A stretch of DNA of 5,690 nucleotides, taken from positions 1 through 5,690 of the forward strand of contig QIJI01000288.1 in the NCBI GenBank assembly GCA_003231795.1, read 5' to 3'. The translations under genes and the position numbers were made by a program. How positions within the stretch are numbered: the stretch's first letter is position 1; each line of letters begins with the position of its first letter. The DNA comes from Gammaproteobacteria bacterium (GTDB taxonomy: Bacteria; Pseudomonadota; Gammaproteobacteria; GCA-001735895). Below the pieces are notes generated by a model. The model was not told the origin of the DNA. It did no database searches and saw only the letters and a list, made by a program, of their open reading frames with translations. This document shows, in pieces, positions 1 to 5,527 of the stretch.

Positions 1-606
1 ATTGCTGTTAATCTGGATCAAAAACAGCCTGGGTTTCCACAGCAGGTACTGCCTGATTATCTGAGATCGCTGGCGGTGGAGTTTAAAATTGTCGAAGAAG
101 ACACCTACAGCGTGGTCAAACGCGTTATTCCGCAAGGAAAAACAACCTGTTCTTTGTGTTCGAGGTTGCGACGCGGAGTTTTATACAATACCGCAGTGGC
201 CCTTGGGGTCAGCAAAATAGCCCTTGGACATCATGCAGACGATATTGTGGAAACCGTTTTTCTAAACATGTTTTTCAATGGCCGGCTGAAAACGATGCCG
301 GCCAAGCTGCAAAGCGACGACAAACGTAATATTGTCATTCGACCGCTGGCTTATGTGCGGGAATCAATGATCAAGCAGTATGCGCAACTGAAAAAATTTC
401 CAATCATCCCCTGCAATTTATGCGGTTCGCAGCCGAATTTGCAGCGTCAGGCGGTCAAATCAATGCTCACCGAGTGGGACAAGATCCATCCGGGGCGAGT
501 TGACAGCATTCTTAAATCACTCTGTCATGTGACACCGTCACATCTACTCGATCGCAATCTGTTCGATTTCCAGAACCTGACTGCTACAGATAAAAAAGAT
601 GAATAG
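1..606 (+). CDS. ttcA: tRNA 2-thiocytidine(32) synthetase TtcA, 5' end missing
   Basis: TtcA is a cytoplasmic ATP-dependent, iron-sulfur enzyme that thiolates cytidine 32 of certain tRNAs. The reading frame is open from base 1 with no start codon, so the first 70-odd residues, including the ATP-binding SGGKDS P-loop, lie outside the window. The 201 visible residues begin AVNLDQKQPGFP and match the family closely. Two CxxC motifs are present: CSLC (visible residues 50-53, within GKTTCSLCSRLRRG) and CNLC (138-141, within PIIPCNLCGSQPNLQRQ). In the family, cysteines from these motifs hold the [4Fe-4S] cluster. The ALGHHADD and RPLAY motifs are also conserved. The protein ends about 10 residues after the conserved LFDF, so its C-terminal tail is clearly shorter than that of E. 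coli TtcA. The GTG at 76 is internal and is not the start. A hairpin repeat lies 26 bp after the stop codon. Confidence 0.95.
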   Translation: MAVNLDQKQPGFPQQVLPDYLRSLAVEFKIVEEDTYSVVKRVIPQGKTTCSLCSRLRRGVLYNTAVALGVSKIALGHHADDIVETVFLNMFFNGRLKTMPAKLQSDDKRNIVIRPLAYVRESMIKQYAQLKKFPIIPCNLCGSQPNLQRQAVKSMLTEWDKIHPGRVDSILKSLCHVTPSHLLDRNLFDFQNLTATDKKDE

Positions 607-632
607 AAGTTTTAGCAAAATCCGCTATTACT

Positions 633-662
633 CCGTCATCCCGGCTTTCGCCGGGATGACGG
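633..662. repeat. 30-bp perfect hairpin repeat of the PAFAGMT/REP-like type
   Basis: Two 13-base arms (633-645, CCGTCATCCCGGC, and 650-662, its exact complement) flank a TTTC loop. Read in one forward frame the element encodes the peptide VIPAFAGMT, a signature seen in many proteobacterial genomes where this palindrome is dispersed between genes. The element lies just downstream of the ttcA stop and could stall or end the ttcA transcript or protect its 3' end. Only three T residues follow the stem, so it is a poor intrinsic terminator. Only one copy is in the window, so its repetitive nature is inferred from knowledge of other genomes. Confidence 0.7.
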
Positions 663-700
663 TTTCAACGCCGCTAGCGCTTTGCTCACGCTGTTCCAAT

Positions 701-733
701 AAAAAAAATGCTCTGGTCGTCATGACCAGAGCA
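701..733 (-). terminator. Strong intrinsic terminator reading leftward
   Basis: On the minus strand a perfect 10-bp stem (TGCTCTGGTC, loop ATGAC, GACCAGAGCA; 733-709) is followed at once by eight T residues (708-701). This is a textbook rho-independent terminator for leftward transcription. On the plus strand the T-run would precede the stem as an A-run, so the element does not serve ttcA in this way. No leftward protein gene lies upstream of it. The simplest reading is that it ends a non-coding RNA whose gene lies within roughly 734-840. Confidence 0.85.
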
Positions 734-836
734 ATAACCTCGAGGAGAGCACTAACTAAGGTTCGACATAAAGGTTCCCTGTTTGTGCATCCTTGCACTG
801 GCGGCGTCTTCCCTGCCTGTCGACCTGTCCCTGTGT
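701..836 (-). ncRNA. Candidate Csr/Rsm-family regulatory small RNA (CsrA-sequestering type)
   Basis: Leftward transcription from a TATACT hexamer (848-843) to the T-run at 701 would give an RNA of about 136 nt, similar in size to RsmX/Y/Z. Its 5' half carries four A(G)GGA motifs on the minus strand: AGGGA at 832-828, AGGGA at 814-810, AAGGA at 794-790 and AGGGA at 780-776. The third lies in an ideal CsrA-type hairpin, GTGCA-AGGA-TGCAC (798-785). The first can sit in the loop of a CGAC/GTCG stem (838-821) and the second in a GGC/GCC loop (817-803). CsrB/RsmZ RNAs bind and sequester the translational regulator CsrA/RsmA through such motifs. A GacA-like box lies upstream and a strong terminator ends the unit. 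Family membership is inferred; the 5' end is approximate. It may instead be an unrelated small RNA. Confidence 0.55.
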
Positions 837-842
837 CGTGCT

Positions 843-848
843 AGTATA
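843..848 (-). promoter_or_regulatory. Possible -10 element of the leftward small RNA
   Basis: The minus strand reads TATACT here, five of six matches to the sigma-70 -10 consensus, and would place the transcript start near 836-837. The hexamer 17 bp upstream (about 866-871, CAGCCC on the minus strand) is a poor -35, as is common for promoters that depend on an activator. An imperfect inverted repeat, CTGCTAT / ATCGCAG (859-865 and 874-880), covers the -35 region and could be an operator, though a chance match is possible. Confidence 0.4.
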
Positions 849-965
849 TTGCCACGCTCTGCTATGGGCTGATATCGCAGCAAGGCAGCATCGTTGTAAG
901 GAAAGAGCGAAATATTTTGTAGGATATGTCCTACTTTTCTTGGCCGCCGGAGATTCACCAAACGC
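849..965. other. Divergent intergenic control region (small RNA / pip)
   Basis: This stretch separates the leftward small RNA candidate from the rightward pip gene. It holds the GacA-like dyad, a TGTAAG half-site at 895-900, an imperfect dyad at 859-880 and an A/T-rich patch at 910-918. A weak GGAG (949-952) lies 13 nt before the pip ATG. I see no convincing sigma-70 promoter for pip. The open frames across it on either strand look non-coding. Confidence 0.5.
918..935. promoter_or_regulatory. GacA/UvrY-like upstream activating box
   Basis: The plus strand reads TGTAGG-ATATGT-CCTACT. Its inner 16 bases (919-934) form a near-perfect dyad, GTAGGA/TCCTAC around a 4-base centre. This has the same layout as the TGTAAG-N6-CTTACA box bound by the response regulator GacA in front of rsmX/Y/Z genes, with A-to-G and T-to-C changes in the half-sites. 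A separate exact half-site, TGTAAG, lies at 895-900. The box centre is about 90 bp upstream of the proposed small RNA start and about 40 bp upstream of the pip start codon, so it could act on either gene. Assignment to GacA is inferred from sequence pattern only. Confidence 0.45.
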
Positions 966-1910
966 ATGTTATTCCCAGCAATACAACCTGCTCATACCTG
1001 GCGCGTTCCGGTTTCCGAACTGCATACTCTCTATGTCGAAGAAAGTGGAATTCCCGATGGCATTCCAGTTGTCTTTCTGCATGGGGGGCCGGGCGGTTCC
1101 TGCGAACCGGGTCACCGGCGATTTTTTAATCCGGAGGCTTACCGCATCATCCTGCTGGATCAACGAGGTTGTGGAAAGTCGCGCCCGCATGCCAGTCTCG
1201 AAGACAACACAACCTGGGACCTGGTCGCAGACCTTGAGAAAATCCGTGGGTTTCTCGGCATCGAACGTTGGGTAATATTCGGGGGTTCATGGGGTTCAAC
1301 GCTGGCTTTAGCTTATGCGCAAACTCATCCGGAACAGGTGCTGGGATTGATAGTACGAGGAATTTTCCTGGCGCGCAGCGTCGATGTAGACTGGTTCTTC
1401 AATGGACATGCTGCGCGAATTTTCCCCGAAGCCTGGCAACATTTTATTGCCCAGATCCCCGCCGATGAACGCGAAGATATTGTCGGTGCTTACTACCAGC
1501 GGCTAACCAGCAAAAACGAAATCGTGCGAATGGGTGCTGCTAAGGCATGGTCGATCTGGGAAGGCTCTTCGATAACCCTGTTGCCCGATAAAAGCGTAGT
1601 TGATTATTTCAGTGACCCGCATACCGCGCTCAGTATCGCGCGTATCGAATGCCATTATTTCTGCAATCAGTCCTATTTGAGGCCGAATCAGTTAATCGAA
1701 GACATGTCCAAAATCAGTCATTTACCGGGTTACATTGTTCACGGCCGCTACGACATGGTGTGCCCGATCGACCAGGCGTTTTTACTCAAATCTCATTGGC
1801 CGGAGGCGCGTCTGAAAGTCATCGACGATGCGGGCCATGCCGTTACTGAGGTCGGAATCAGCAATACGCTGGTAGAAAGTTGCAATTCGATGCTGGAAAT
1901 TCTGGCTTGA
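966..1910 (+). CDS. pip: Proline iminopeptidase (prolyl aminopeptidase, S33 family)
   Basis: This cytoplasmic alpha/beta-hydrolase removes N-terminal proline from peptides. The 314-residue protein is of normal length and has no signal peptide. The oxyanion-hole motif HGGPGG is at residues 39-44, followed by DQRGCGKS (65-72). The nucleophile elbow GGSWGS places the catalytic serine at 108. The family's WEG glutamate (199) and the IExHYF glutamate (228), which recognise the substrate amino group, are present. The acid is Asp263 (HGRYDMVCP) and the catalytic base is His291 (DAGHAV). The ATG at 966 gives the usual N-terminus (LFPAIQP...LHTLYVEESG) and no earlier in-frame start is visible; the GGAG at 949-952 is rather distant. 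The gene seems to be a single unit, 144 bp before hisB, and has no obvious functional link to its neighbours. Confidence 0.95.
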   Translation: MLFPAIQPAHTWRVPVSELHTLYVEESGIPDGIPVVFLHGGPGGSCEPGHRRFFNPEAYRIILLDQRGCGKSRPHASLEDNTTWDLVADLEKIRGFLGIERWVIFGGSWGSTLALAYAQTHPEQVLGLIVRGIFLARSVDVDWFFNGHAARIFPEAWQHFIAQIPADEREDIVGAYYQRLTSKNEIVRMGAAKAWSIWEGSSITLLPDKSVVDYFSDPHTALSIARIECHYFCNQSYLRPNQLIEDMSKISHLPGYIVHGRYDMVCPIDQAFLLKSHWPEARLKVIDDAGHAVTEVGISNTLVESCNSMLEILA

Positions 1911-2054
1911 TCAGTTTGTTGCAACGCGTCATCGCGGCCCGGTCACTTTTATTCTCGATTGAGCGGCATCTGAAAGCGGTCGAATAGTGGTCGAATTTAA
2001 GCTGGATGTCGATTATCATCGGCAGCCTCTCGAATACTGCCACAGATGGTAAAA
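1911..2054 (+). promoter_or_regulatory. Upstream region of the his operon with tandem GGTCGAAT repeats
   Basis: This is non-coding sequence between pip and hisB. A TATCAT hexamer (2014-2019) could be a -10, with TCGAAT (1991-1996) as a weak -35 at 17 bp. A second weak pair is TTGAGC (1959-1964) and AATAGT (1983-1988). The octamer GGTCGAAT occurs twice, at 1978-1985 and 1989-1996, in the same orientation and 11 bp apart, about one helical turn, and the second copy overlaps the proposed -35. No His-rich leader peptide, attenuator hairpin or clear pip terminator is visible. The promoter call is tentative. Confidence 0.35.
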
Positions 2055-2648
2055 ATGACCGAACGTAGTGCAAAGGTAAGCCGTAAAACTCTGGAAACCG
2101 AGATCAGCGTATCGCTTTGCCTGGATGGTAGCGGCAAGTCCAGTTTTGACACCGGAATTCCGTTTCTCGAACACATGCTCGAACAAATTGCCCGACACGG
2201 TGCATTCGACTTAGACATAAATGCCAACGGCGACCTTAAAATCGACGACCACCACACGGTCGAAGACATCGGCATCACTCTCGGTCAGGCCTTTAATAAG
2301 GCGCTCGGCGAGAAGAAGGGAATAATGCGATATGGTCATGCCTATGTACCGCTTGATGAGGCGCTGTCACGTGTGGTTATCGATTTTTCCGGTCGTCCGG
2401 GTATCGAGTATCGGGTTGATTTCAAGCGACCACGTATCGGACAGTTCGACGTTGATCTGATCCACGAATTTTTCCAGGGCTTCGCCAACCACGCGCCTGC
2501 AACCATCCATATTGATAATCTGGCGGGTATCAATGCCCACCATATTGCGGAAACCATGTTCAAAGCCTTTGGACGAGCGTTGCGATTTGCGGCGGCAGTT
2601 GATGCACGCATGGGCGACGCGATACCGTCAACCAAAGGGTCGCTGTAA
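2055..2648 (+). CDS. hisB: Imidazoleglycerol-phosphate dehydratase HisB (monofunctional)
   Basis: HisB converts imidazole glycerol phosphate to imidazole acetol phosphate using manganese ions. From the ATG at 2055 the protein has 197 residues, the usual length for the single-domain form. It carries the metal-binding motifs FLEHM (37-41), DDHHTVED (64-71) and NAHHIAET (160-167), together with GHAYVPLDEALSR (94-106), FFQGFANH (139-146) and the terminal PSTKGSL. An in-frame ATG at 2046 would add three residues; 2055 gives the family-like start MTERSAKVSRKTLET. Neither has a good ribosome binding site. The histidinol-phosphatase domain fused to enteric HisB is absent, so that step must be encoded elsewhere. 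It is the first gene of the cluster, with hisH starting 3 nt after its stop. Confidence 0.96.
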   Translation: MTERSAKVSRKTLETEISVSLCLDGSGKSSFDTGIPFLEHMLEQIARHGAFDLDINANGDLKIDDHHTVEDIGITLGQAFNKALGEKKGIMRYGHAYVPLDEALSRVVIDFSGRPGIEYRVDFKRPRIGQFDVDLIHEFFQGFANHAPATIHIDNLAGINAHHIAETMFKAFGRALRFAAAVDARMGDAIPSTKGSL

Positions 2649-2651
2649 ATC

Positions 2652-3299
2652 ATGCAAACAATTGCCGTGGTCGATTACGGCATGGGCAATCTCAGATCGG
2701 TGGTCAACGCGCTTGAGCGGGTATCTGAAAAATCGCATCGGGTTTTACTGACCTCCGACCCTGCCCAGGTAATGAGCGCCGATCGGGTTGTATTCCCCGG
2801 TCAGGGTGCCGCCGGTGATTGCATGCGTGCTATCGATGAATTTGGGCTGCGCCAGGCAATTGTCGAAGCTGCCCGAAATCAGCCATTTCTGGGTATCTGT
2901 ATGGGCATGCAGGTTCTTATCGAGCATAGCGAAGAAAATCAGGGTACCGATTGTCTTGCAGTCATTGAAGGTCAGGTGAGGTATTTTGGGGATAGTCACA
3001 AAGACGCAGGCGGCGTTAAACTAAAGGTTCCGCATATGGGATGGAATCGTGTCCGGCAATCTCGAGTTCACCCGTTGTGGAATTCGATCGACGACGACAG
3101 CAGGTTTTATTTCGTGCACAGCTATTACCTTGAACTTGAGTCTCCTGCGGTAGTTGCCGGTGAATGTGACTATGGACGACTGTTCTGTTGCGCAATTGCC
3201 CGGGATAATCTGTTTGCTTTGCAATGTCATCCGGAAAAAAGCGCCGATGCCGGGCTGCAACTGTTGCGAAATTTTGTCAACTGGGACGGACAGTTATGA
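2652..3299 (+). CDS. hisH: Imidazole glycerol phosphate synthase, glutaminase subunit HisH
   Basis: HisH hydrolyses glutamine and passes ammonia through a channel to its partner HisF, which is encoded two genes downstream. The 215-residue protein is a class I glutamine amidotransferase of normal length. It begins with VVDYGMGNLRSV (6-17). The oxyanion-strand motif PGQGAAGD is at 49-56, the nucleophile Cys83 lies in GICMGMQ, and the catalytic His193 and Glu195 lie in QCHPEKS. PHMGWN and FVHSYY, typical of HisH, are also present. The start lies 3 nt after the hisB stop, with a weak, distant AAAGGG upstream, which suggests translational coupling. Its stop codon shares bases with the hisA start (ATGA at 3296-3299). 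Confidence 0.96.
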   Translation: MQTIAVVDYGMGNLRSVVNALERVSEKSHRVLLTSDPAQVMSADRVVFPGQGAAGDCMRAIDEFGLRQAIVEAARNQPFLGICMGMQVLIEHSEENQGTDCLAVIEGQVRYFGDSHKDAGGVKLKVPHMGWNRVRQSRVHPLWNSIDDDSRFYFVHSYYLELESPAVVAGECDYGRLFCCAIARDNLFALQCHPEKSADAGLQLLRNFVNWDGQL

Positions 3300-4027
3300 T
3301 TCTGATTCCGGCGATTGATTTGAAGCAGGGCCAGTGCGTTCGTTTGCGCCAGGGCAACATGGAAGACAGTACCGTATTTTCCGACGACCCGGTGGCGATG
3401 GCAGGTAAGTGGGCCGACCTGGGTTGCAGTCGCCTGCATCTGGTGGATCTGGATGGTGCCTTCCAGGGCGAGCCGATCAACGCCGATGTGATCGAGGAAA
3501 TCTCTAAGTCTCTGCCCGATCTGCCGATTCAGATAGGGGGTGGAATCCGTAATATTGAAACCGTCGAATCTTATCTTGAAGCCGGGGTCAGTTACGTAAT
3601 CATCGGGACCATGGCTGTCAAACGTCCCGAATTTATCACTCAATTATGTGCCGAATTTCCAGGTTGCGTGATAGTCGGCATCGATGCCAGAGACGGAATG
3701 GTGGCAGTACACGGTTGGGCGGAAGGTTCGGATCATACCGCTTCGGAACTGGCACTACGATTCGAAGATCAGGGCGTGTCTGCAATTGTATATACCGACA
3801 TCAACCGCGACGGTATGATGCAGGGCGTCAATGTCGAAGCAACCGCCGAGCTCGCCGAGTCCATATCGGTACCGGTTATCGCTTCGGGTGGCGTGACCGA
3901 TATGCAGGATATTATTAAACTCAACGAAGCCAAGAGCTGCGGTATTGAAGGCGTCGTCATTGGACGTGCGTTGTATGAAAGAACCATCAGCCTGCCGGAA
4001 GCACAATCCTATATCGATCAGCACTAA
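3296..4027 (+). CDS. hisA: ProFAR isomerase HisA
   Basis: HisA is a (beta-alpha)8-barrel enzyme that performs an Amadori rearrangement of ProFAR to PRFAR, the substrate of HisHF. The 243-residue length is typical. Catalytic Asp8 lies in LIPAIDLKQGQCVRL and Asp130 in VGIDARDG; the conserved Thr167 lies in YTDINRDG. The two phosphate-binding signatures are IQIGGGIRN and VIASGGV, with IEGVVIGRALYE near the C-terminus, reflecting the half-barrel duplication shared with HisF. The ATG at 3296 overlaps the hisH stop and has a GGA five bases upstream. The open frame runs back to 3224, but that extension lies inside hisH and has no family match. hisF starts 16 nt after its stop. Confidence 0.96.
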   Translation: MILIPAIDLKQGQCVRLRQGNMEDSTVFSDDPVAMAGKWADLGCSRLHLVDLDGAFQGEPINADVIEEISKSLPDLPIQIGGGIRNIETVESYLEAGVSYVIIGTMAVKRPEFITQLCAEFPGCVIVGIDARDGMVAVHGWAEGSDHTASELALRFEDQGVSAIVYTDINRDGMMQGVNVEATAELAESISVPVIASGGVTDMQDIIKLNEAKSCGIEGVVIGRALYERTISLPEAQSYIDQH

Positions 4028-4043
4028 CTGCTGGTTATCTACC

Positions 4044-4820
4044 ATGGCCCTAGCAAAACGTATTATTCCCTGTCTGGACGTCGATAACGGACGCGTTGTC
4101 AAAGGCGTTCAATTTGTCGAAATTCGAGATGCCGGTGATCCGGTTGAAAATGCCCGTCGTTATAATCTCGAAGGAGCCGATGAGCTCACCTTTCTCGATA
4201 TAACCGCAAGCTCGGATGATCGCGAAACCATGGTGCATGTGGTCGAAGCGGTTGCGCGCGAAGTGTTTATACCATTAACCGTTGGTGGTGGTATTCGCGA
4301 AATTACCGATATTCGCCGAATGTTAAACGCCGGTGCGGACAAAATCAGTATTAACACGGCCGCGGTATTCAATCCCGAGTTTGTGCAGCAAGCCTCCGAC
4401 AAATTTGGTTCCCAGTGTATTGTGGTTGCCATCGACGCCAAGCGCGTCAGCGCTGAAAACGAGCAACCCCGATGGGAAATTTTCACTCATGGTGGCCGCA
4501 AATCCACCGGCATCGATGCGATTGAATGGGCGCAGCGTATGGATCAATTCGGGGCTGGCGAGATACTACTAACCAGTATGGATCGAGATGGGACCCGAAT
4601 AGGGTTTGACAATGAACTTACCCGCCGTGTGTCTGATTCGGTGCGAGTACCGGTCATCGCATCCGGTGGTGTCGGCAATCTGCAACATCTGGTCGATGGC
4701 ATTGTCGAAGGCAGAGCAGATGCCGTGCTCGCCGCCAGTATTTTTCACTTTGGTGAATATCGTATTGAAGAAGCCAAGTCCTATATGAAAAAGCAGGGCA
4801 TCGAGGTGCGTGATGACTGA
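4044..4820 (+). CDS. hisF: Imidazole glycerol phosphate synthase, cyclase subunit HisF
   Basis: HisF is the (beta-alpha)8-barrel cyclase that combines PRFAR with ammonia from HisH, giving IGP and AICAR, the latter feeding purine synthesis. The 258-residue protein is of usual length. The catalytic aspartates are Asp12 (IIPCLDVDNGRVVKG) and Asp131 (VVAIDAKRV). Other conserved stretches are TVGGGIR, DKISINTAA, THGGRKSTGIDAIEW, SMDRDGTRIGFD and VIASGGVGN. The ATG at 4044 gives the family start MALAKRIIPCLD, although no clear ribosome binding site precedes it. The open frame upstream to 3945 lies inside hisA and is not part of the protein. Its last 8 bases overlap hisI, and a GAGGTG inside its 3' end serves hisI. 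Confidence 0.97.
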   Translation: MALAKRIIPCLDVDNGRVVKGVQFVEIRDAGDPVENARRYNLEGADELTFLDITASSDDRETMVHVVEAVAREVFIPLTVGGGIREITDIRRMLNAGADKISINTAAVFNPEFVQQASDKFGSQCIVVAIDAKRVSAENEQPRWEIFTHGGRKSTGIDAIEWAQRMDQFGAGEILLTSMDRDGTRIGFDNELTRRVSDSVRVPVIASGGVGNLQHLVDGIVEGRADAVLAASIFHFGEYRIEEAKSYMKKQGIEVRDD

Positions 4821-5196
4821 CTGGCTGGAGCATATCAAATGGGATAGCGATGGATTGGTACCTGCGATAGCACAGGATTTTGAAAGCGGCGAGGTATTGA
4901 TGCTGGCCTGGATGAATCATGAAGCGCTTCAGCTCACCTGTGAGCAGCAACGGGCGGTTTACTGGTCGCGTTCGCGTCAGAAATTATGGTTTAAGGGTGA
5001 AGAGTCGGGAAATAGCCAGCGCATTGTCGAGATTCGGGTAGACTGCGATGCCGATGTGATTTTGTTGCGAGTGGAGCAATATGGCGGAATTACCTGTCAT
5101 ACCGGTAGACGACGTTGTTTCTTTCGAGTTTTGAAACAGGGAGAGTGGCATACCGATGAAGAAATTATCAAAAATCCTGACGAGATTTATCGATGA
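4813..5196 (+). CDS. hisI: Phosphoribosyl-AMP cyclohydrolase HisI
   Basis: HisI opens the purine ring of PR-AMP to give ProFAR, using zinc and magnesium. This is the stand-alone form (127 residues), not the enteric HisIE fusion. Metal-site residues are visible: Asp77, Cys78, Asp79 and Asp81 in VDCDAD, Cys95 in CHTGRR and Cys102 in RRCFF. KGEESGNSQ and LMLAWMN are also family hallmarks. I chose the ATG at 4813 because a good ribosome binding site, GAGGTG at 4803-4808, sits four bases before it; the GTG at 4810 is a less likely start. It overlaps hisF by 8 nt and its TGA overlaps the hisE ATG, indicating tight translational coupling. Confidence 0.96.
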   Translation: MTDWLEHIKWDSDGLVPAIAQDFESGEVLMLAWMNHEALQLTCEQQRAVYWSRSRQKLWFKGEESGNSQRIVEIRVDCDADVILLRVEQYGGITCHTGRRRCFFRVLKQGEWHTDEEIIKNPDEIYR

Positions 5197-5519
5197 GTGA
5201 TGATATACTCCTGCGCCTGATGGCTGTACTGGCCTCGAGGAAAGACGCTGACCCCGACTCATCGTATGTGGCGGGCTTGTATCACCAGGGACTAGACTCC
5301 ATATTAAGAAAGATTGGAGAAGAGTCGACGGAAACGATTATTGCCGCAAAATCTGGCGATAAACAACAGATCGTGCATGAAACCGCAGATTTGTGGTTCC
5401 ACTGCCTGGTGATGTTAGCGCAACAGAATCTTGATGTGAGGCTGGTACTGGATGAACTGGAACAGCGATTTGGCGTTTCCGGAGTCGATGAAAAAGCCGC
5501 GCGTAAACAAAGTAAATGA
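5193..5519 (+). CDS. hisE: Phosphoribosyl-ATP pyrophosphatase HisE
   Basis: HisE hydrolyses PR-ATP to PR-AMP and pyrophosphate, the second step of histidine synthesis, just before HisI. It is an all-helical protein of the MazG-like superfamily. The 108-residue length is normal for the separate form. The magnesium-binding acidic residues are present in KIGEESTE (Glu43, Glu44, Glu47) and HETADLWFH (Glu63, Asp66). Its ATG overlaps the hisI stop as ATGA (5193-5196), with a weak CGAGA a few bases upstream. Its TGA at 5517-5519 lies inside the tatA ribosome binding site. The last ten or so residues are charged and poorly conserved, as is usual in the family. Confidence 0.95.
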   Translation: MSDDILLRLMAVLASRKDADPDSSYVAGLYHQGLDSILRKIGEESTETIIAAKSGDKQQIVHETADLWFHCLVMLAQQNLDVRLVLDELEQRFGVSGVDEKAARKQSK

Positions 5520-5523
5520 GGTG
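5518..5523 (+). promoter_or_regulatory. tatA ribosome binding site overlapping the hisE stop
   Basis: GAGGTG lies four bases before the tatA ATG at 5528 and shares its first two bases with the hisE TGA. This is one of the two best ribosome binding sites in the window; the other precedes hisI. The overlap ties tatA to the his transcript and leaves no room for a promoter between the genes. Confidence 0.75.
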
Positions 5524-5527
5524 AAAC

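Noticed and set aside
709..733. Stem-loop as the terminator of ttcA on the plus strand
   Set aside because: On the plus strand no T-run follows the stem (ATAACC instead); the A-run precedes it, so the signal works leftward.
599..844. Open frame of 81 codons on the plus strand after ttcA
   Set aside because: It begins inside the ttcA stop region and reads through the PAFAGMT palindrome and the terminator stem, with no ribosome binding site or family resemblance; it is a by-product of the repeat.
701..960. 6S RNA, SRP RNA or tmRNA as the identity of the spacer RNA
   Set aside because: None of the sequence hallmarks is present, such as the SRP GGAAG-rich tip in the right setting or a tRNA-like end; the GGA pattern fits Csr/Rsm RNAs better.
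752..967. Leftward open frame of 71 codons across the ttcA-pip spacer
   Set aside because: It has no recognisable domain or ribosome binding site and overlaps the promoter, GacA-like box and GGA-rich RNA; non-coding RNA explains the region better.
793..1275. Plus-strand open frame overlapping the pip start in another frame
   Set aside because: It lies largely over pip, which has complete family motifs in its own frame; the translation resembles no protein family.
1911..2054. Histidine attenuator with a leader peptide
   Set aside because: No short frame with a run of His codons and no alternative stem-loops with a T-run are visible before hisB.
3227..3643. Leftward 138-codon open frame opposite hisH/hisA
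   Set aside because: It is the antisense shadow of hisA, which has full family motifs; no independent evidence for a gene.
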